A stretch of 64,000 nt of DNA from Ktedonobacteraceae bacterium (GTDB taxonomy: Bacteria; Chloroflexota; Ktedonobacteria; Ktedonobacterales; Ktedonobacteraceae). The stretch's first letter is position 1. Each line of letters opens with the position of its first letter. Below, piece after piece: positions 61,032 to 64,000 of this stretch. The position numbers and the translations under genes are program-made. The stretch is from NCBI GenBank assembly GCA_035653615.1, contig DASRBN010000015.1:62001-126000 (forward strand), in the 5' to 3' direction. A model generated the notes under the pieces. That model saw only the letters and a program-made list of their open reading frames with translations. It was not told the DNA's origin and searched no databases.

Positions 61032-61144
61032 GCCGATCAATCGGCGGTGCCCGCAATAAATTGGGGCCTACGGCTGTGCCGTGGGGGTCGGGCAGTCCTG
61101 TCTGGGGGACAGGCATACCGCGCCCATCGCCGATTGATCGGCCC
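61032..61144. repeat. Family B palindromic repeat, diverged pair
   Basis: GCCGATCAATCGGC at 61032-61045 and GCCGATTGATCGGC at 61129-61142 are two palindromic cores about 85 bases apart. CCTGTCTGGGGGACAGG between them is a further small hairpin. It lies between convergent genes. Confidence 0.8.
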
Positions 61145-61229
61145 TCTGTGGGGTCATATAATTTTCAAAATCCCTTATCGTAACCCATAGAGCCATTCAA
61201 AGCCAATCAATCTCGCCCTTAGCTGTTCC

Positions 61230-61757
61230 CTACTTTCTCCCGATCAAATGCTTAATCGCCGCTATCGTCTCAGGAACCGCCAATGGTATCGAGGCGAGCG
61301 TCATCACATCTGCCAGAATGCAGTAGCTGCACAGGACTTTCTGTTGAGTGACCTGGTTGATGAAAAGCCTGGCGGACTGGTAGGCATCAAAGCCGATTTT
61401 GGCCGCCATCGCCAGGGGTATCCACGGTTGCCGTTCGGCGCGGTACATGCCACCCATCGCGGCCAGGGCAGCGGTCGCCGTATAGTTGCCGATGGCCAGA
61501 ATGCCATCCGGTATTTCCAGCAGCTTATACGCTTCCGCCGAGGCATCCACCTTGTCGGCATTCAATCCAGGGATGGGCGGCTCCGGCAGGTGCGGGATGA
61601 TACCGGTCTGGTAGAGCGCGATCATGCCCATGGAACCGGCGGCCAGCAGCGAGAGACCGATGATGCCGCGCCTTTGGGATAAGTAATGGCCGAAGCCGTG
61701 GCGCAGTTGCTCGCTCAGTACCTCGGCCTGTTCCGAGCTTTCCATGATCTTCAGCAT
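61230..61757 (-). CDS. VKOR-like membrane thiol oxidoreductase
   Basis: 175 residues with about four membrane segments. The segment VLCSYCILADVMTLASIPLAVPE (about 140-162) has the CxxC in a membrane helix that is the hallmark of vitamin K epoxide reductase homologs. VKOR-like proteins reoxidise DsbA or similar partners through quinones. The second, loop Cys pair seen in many VKORs is not evident here. The ATG directly follows the stop of the SDR gene upstream (TAAATG), so they are co-transcribed. Confidence 0.65.
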   Translation of the reverse strand: MLKIMESSEQAEVLSEQLRHGFGHYLSQRRGIIGLSLLAAGSMGMIALYQTGIIPHLPEPPIPGLNADKVDASAEAYKLLEIPDGILAIGNYTATAALAAMGGMYRAERQPWIPLAMAAKIGFDAYQSARLFINQVTQQKVLCSYCILADVMTLASIPLAVPETIAAIKHLIGRK

Positions 61758-62771
61758 TTATTTGCTCCTCCAGAAGAGTGTAGCTCCGATGACGCCGAAT
61801 AGGCCCACTCCGGCCAGAGCGAGCGGGGCCATGTGCATATCGGCCCAGAGCTGCCAGCTGCGGTTCATGGCTCGCGAATCGAATGCGCCGTGCGCGCCAT
61901 GGTCGCCGCCACCCTTGCCATCGACCGGCTCCCACAGGTTGTTGGGACGATTGGGGTTCTCCGGCTCGTTCGTCTGCTGCGACTTGTAGCCGGTTTTGCC
62001 CAGGTACCAGTCGCCGAATCCCGGCAGGATTTTGTTCCCCTGGATCACGATCACCGTCGAGAGGCCAATGAACATCTGCCGGCGGTAGTGGTCGGCGAGA
62101 TAGGTGATCGCATCGGCGATGATCTCCGGCTGGTAGATCGGCGGCACGGGCTGCGCCTTGTGAGGCAGCCGGCTCTTGACCCAGCCAAACTGGGGTGTGT
62201 TCACCGCCGGCAACTGCACCATGCTGATCTTCACATTGCTCTTATCGTGAATCAGCTCGCAGCGTACTGACTCCGTAAAGCCCTGAATGGCGTGCTTCGA
62301 ACCGCAGTAGGCCGATTGCAGTGGTATGCCGCGATAGGCCAGCGCCGAGCCGACATTGATAATTCTGCCCGAATCACGGGGCAGCATGCGTTTCAGAGCC
62401 GCCAGCGTGCCATAGACCTGTCCCAGGTAGGTCACTTCGGTAACGCGCTTGTACTCTTCCGGCTTCATCTCCTTAGCCGGTGAGAAGACCGAGGCCATCG
62501 CCACATTGACCCAGATGTCAATGGGGCCAAACGCCTGCTCAACCTTTGCCGCGGCATTTTCGACCTGCTCGGCATCGGCCACATCGGTCTCTACGATCAG
62601 CGCCTTGCCGCCCAGGCGCTCGACATCTTTTTTCGCGCCCTCTAATCCATCGATGCCGCGGGCCAGCAGTCCAATATGCGCGCCCCGTTTCGCGAAAGCT
62701 CGTACCGTGGCACGCCCTACACCGGCGGATGCGCCGGTGATAACTACAACTTGTGGTTTATTTGATTGCAT
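61758..62771 (-). CDS. Short-chain dehydrogenase with C-terminal membrane segment
   Basis: 337 residues. VVVITGASAGVGRATVRAFAKRG (NAD(P) site), INVGSALAYRGIPLQSAYCGSKHAIQGF (Ser, Tyr, Lys triad, about 140-165) and VQLPAVNTPQFGWVKSRLP show a classical SDR. An extension of about 90 residues ends in a membrane helix (LALAGVGLFGVIGATLFW). AGGA lies upstream of the ATG at 62771. Proteins of this type are often annotated as SDR membrane proteins of unknown substrate. It is coupled to the VKOR-like gene. Confidence 0.88.
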   Translation of the reverse strand: MQSNKPQVVVITGASAGVGRATVRAFAKRGAHIGLLARGIDGLEGAKKDVERLGGKALIVETDVADAEQVENAAAKVEQAFGPIDIWVNVAMASVFSPAKEMKPEEYKRVTEVTYLGQVYGTLAALKRMLPRDSGRIINVGSALAYRGIPLQSAYCGSKHAIQGFTESVRCELIHDKSNVKISMVQLPAVNTPQFGWVKSRLPHKAQPVPPIYQPEIIADAITYLADHYRRQMFIGLSTVIVIQGNKILPGFGDWYLGKTGYKSQQTNEPENPNRPNNLWEPVDGKGGGDHGAHGAFDSRAMNRSWQLWADMHMAPLALAGVGLFGVIGATLFWRSK

Positions 62772-62843
62772 GGTAAAAAATCCTGTTTCTAGCACCCTGT
62801 CAGGTGATACTACTTCATTTCTCCATTTTTCGGGATGAAAAGT

Positions 62844-64000
62844 TCATCTTTCCGGCTCATCCTCAACCGCAATCATATCCTTTTTATCTGTCCCTTTCCT
62901 GGCTTCCATATCCACTACCTCCCAGCGCGAGTTTCCATCTTCGCGCCAGAAGCGAATGGTGACGGAACAGGGGCCGACCTGCATATGCTGTAACTCGATG
63001 GAAGGTATCCAGTCGGGCAGCGTTGGTTTCACGTACAGGCGTTTATTGGGCGCGTCGGCGCGCAGGCCCAGCATCGTGCGAATCATGTGGAAAATGCTGC
63101 CCGTCGCCCAGGCCTGCGGTATATTGGCACCGCCCGGATAGAGCACCGGAAAATCTTCGGCGCCCTCGCGGTGCGTTCCGGCGAATACCTCCGGCGGTCG
63201 AAACGACTCGAAGCGATCGATGGCGTCGAAAATGCCGCGAATCACTTTATTCGCCTCGTCAACCAATCCATAGCGCTTGAAACCCGCGGCAATGATGCCA
63301 TTATCCTGCGGCCACACCGATCCCAGCTGGTACAGGTACGGATTATAGGCCGGATTTTTAGCCGACAGCGTGCGGATGCCCCAGCCCGACCACATATCTT
63401 CTTCTAACAGTCTGTGCGCCGTCCGTTCCGCCTTCTCAGGGTCAGCAATGCCGCTCCACAACAACTGGCCGGCATTCGAGGCAATAGAAGTGACCAGCTT
63501 CTTATGCGGGTCAAGCGCGTAAGCAAAACAGCCCTCATCCTCCATCCAATACACCTGGTTGAACTTGTGTTTGAGCTCATCGGCCTGCTGTTGTAAAGCT
63601 TTGGCCCGCTCATCATCGCCCAGCACCGCGAAAATTTCGGACATACGCGTTTTGGCATCATACACATACCCCTGCAATTCGCAGGTGCCCTTGGGCTGTT
63701 TCACCTGGCTACCGTCGGCATAGACCACCGCGTTTCCGGCATCCTTCCAGGAAAGGTTCTCGTAACCAAGCGAGGAGAAGGTTTTGTATTCCTGGAATCC
63801 ATCCCCATCCAGGTCGCCATAGTGATCGATCCAGTTCAGGCAGCCCTCGACAGTCTTGCGCAATTTTTTCACCAGGTCCAGGTCGCCTGTCCAGCGATAA
63901 TATTCGGAAAGCACGATCAGGTACAGGATCGTGGCATCCGCCGTGCCATAATAGGGATAAAAAGGAATTTTATGAAAGTGCGATAATTCGCCGGAGCGTA
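62844..64000 (-). CDS. Amylo-alpha-1,6-glucosidase/debranching-like enzyme, C-terminal part (5' end outside window)
   Basis: The frame runs off the window edge; GTG at 63914 is internal because YGTADATILYLIVLSEYYRW continues upstream. At least 385 residues of an (alpha/alpha)6 barrel are visible: DLDGDGFQEYKTFSSLGYENLSWKDAGNAV, CELQGYVYDAK, QLLWSGIADPEKAERTAHRLL, GWGIRTLSAKNPAYNPYLYQLGSVWPQDNGIIAAGF and IPQAWATGSIFHMIRTMLG. It is related to the enzyme at 4822-6174 and to bacterial glycogen debranching enzymes. The tail is charged and Lys-rich. Confidence 0.85.
   Translation of the reverse strand, partial: RSGELSHFHKIPFYPYYGTADATILYLIVLSEYYRWTGDLDLVKKLRKTVEGCLNWIDHYGDLDGDGFQEYKTFSSLGYENLSWKDAGNAVVYADGSQVKQPKGTCELQGYVYDAKTRMSEIFAVLGDDERAKALQQQADELKHKFNQVYWMEDEGCFAYALDPHKKLVTSIASNAGQLLWSGIADPEKAERTAHRLLEEDMWSGWGIRTLSAKNPAYNPYLYQLGSVWPQDNGIIAAGFKRYGLVDEANKVIRGIFDAIDRFESFRPPEVFAGTHREGAEDFPVLYPGGANIPQAWATGSIFHMIRTMLGLRADAPNKRLYVKPTLPDWIPSIELQHMQVGPCSVTIRFWREDGNSRWEVVDMEARKGTDKKDMIAVEDEPER

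Overview
The window looks like a chromosomal segment of a Gram-positive-type, probably spore-forming Chloroflexota bacterium, most likely class Ktedonobacteria. This is inferred from gene content, not from a marker gene: zinc-ribbon Ser/Thr kinases, a BTAD-type regulator, a YtfJ/GerW sporulation protein, ECF sigma/anti-sigma pairs, a MalFG-type sugar importer without a linked ATPase, secreted beta-propeller proteins and many dispersed palindromic repeats. There is no rRNA operon, CRISPR array, transposase or phage module. One tRNA gene, tRNA-Arg(UCU), is present.

Layout. 1-2.2 kb: the end of a secreted propeller-like repeat protein, a secreted protein gene broken by one frameshift in a C run, and a Cys-rich protein. 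2.2-4.4 kb: a decayed MFS transporter gene and an APH-type kinase. 13.9-4.8 kb (minus strand): a sugar-uptake operon in the order truncated BTAD/AAA regulator, 800-residue glycosidase-like protein, solute-binding lipoprotein, two permeases, debranching-like glucosidase, terminator. 14.2-19.7 kb: DoxX, a TlpA-like thioredoxin, then phosphoketolase and acetate kinase (a bifid-type shunt). 19.7-28.1 kb: sigma/anti-sigma pair, acyltransferase, citrate synthase, double kinase with zinc ribbons, ATP-grasp enzyme. 28.1-31.5 kb: a DarG-like macrodomain gene beside a 5'-truncated darT, sufB, tRNA-Arg and a decayed tRNA fragment. 32-42 kb: oxidoreductase, a FrnE/DsbA-like gene with an in-frame TGA at its first redox cysteine, S9 peptidase, AzlCD, signal peptidase I, GerW-like protein, a PIN/XRE-ImmA pair, glycine oxidase-like protein and a MazG-like protein. 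42-46 kb: a membrane Ser/Thr kinase and a convergent sialidase-like surface protein. 46.2-55.3 kb: a tightly packed glycan cluster (gmhA, gmhB, three GT9 genes, two GT4-like, one GT2, one SDR). 55.7-64 kb: ABC exporter, anti-sigma factor behind an internally deleted sigma gene, epimerase, VKOR-like protein and SDR pair, and the C-terminal part of another debranching-like enzyme running off the end.

The most interesting observation is the FrnE-like gene at 33317-33916. Its ribosome binding site, ATG and full frame are intact except for one TGA, which sits exactly where the family has the first Cys of the CPxC redox motif. A hairpin with bacterial SECIS-like geometry lies 25 nt downstream. It is a candidate selenoprotein, although a simple Cys-to-stop mutation is not excluded. 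Other notable points are the disarmed DarTG pair, heptose-pathway genes in a likely monoderm, a kinase carrying a DnaJ-C-terminal-like segment, an ImmA-like protein lacking the catalytic Glu, and two families of intergenic palindromic repeats.
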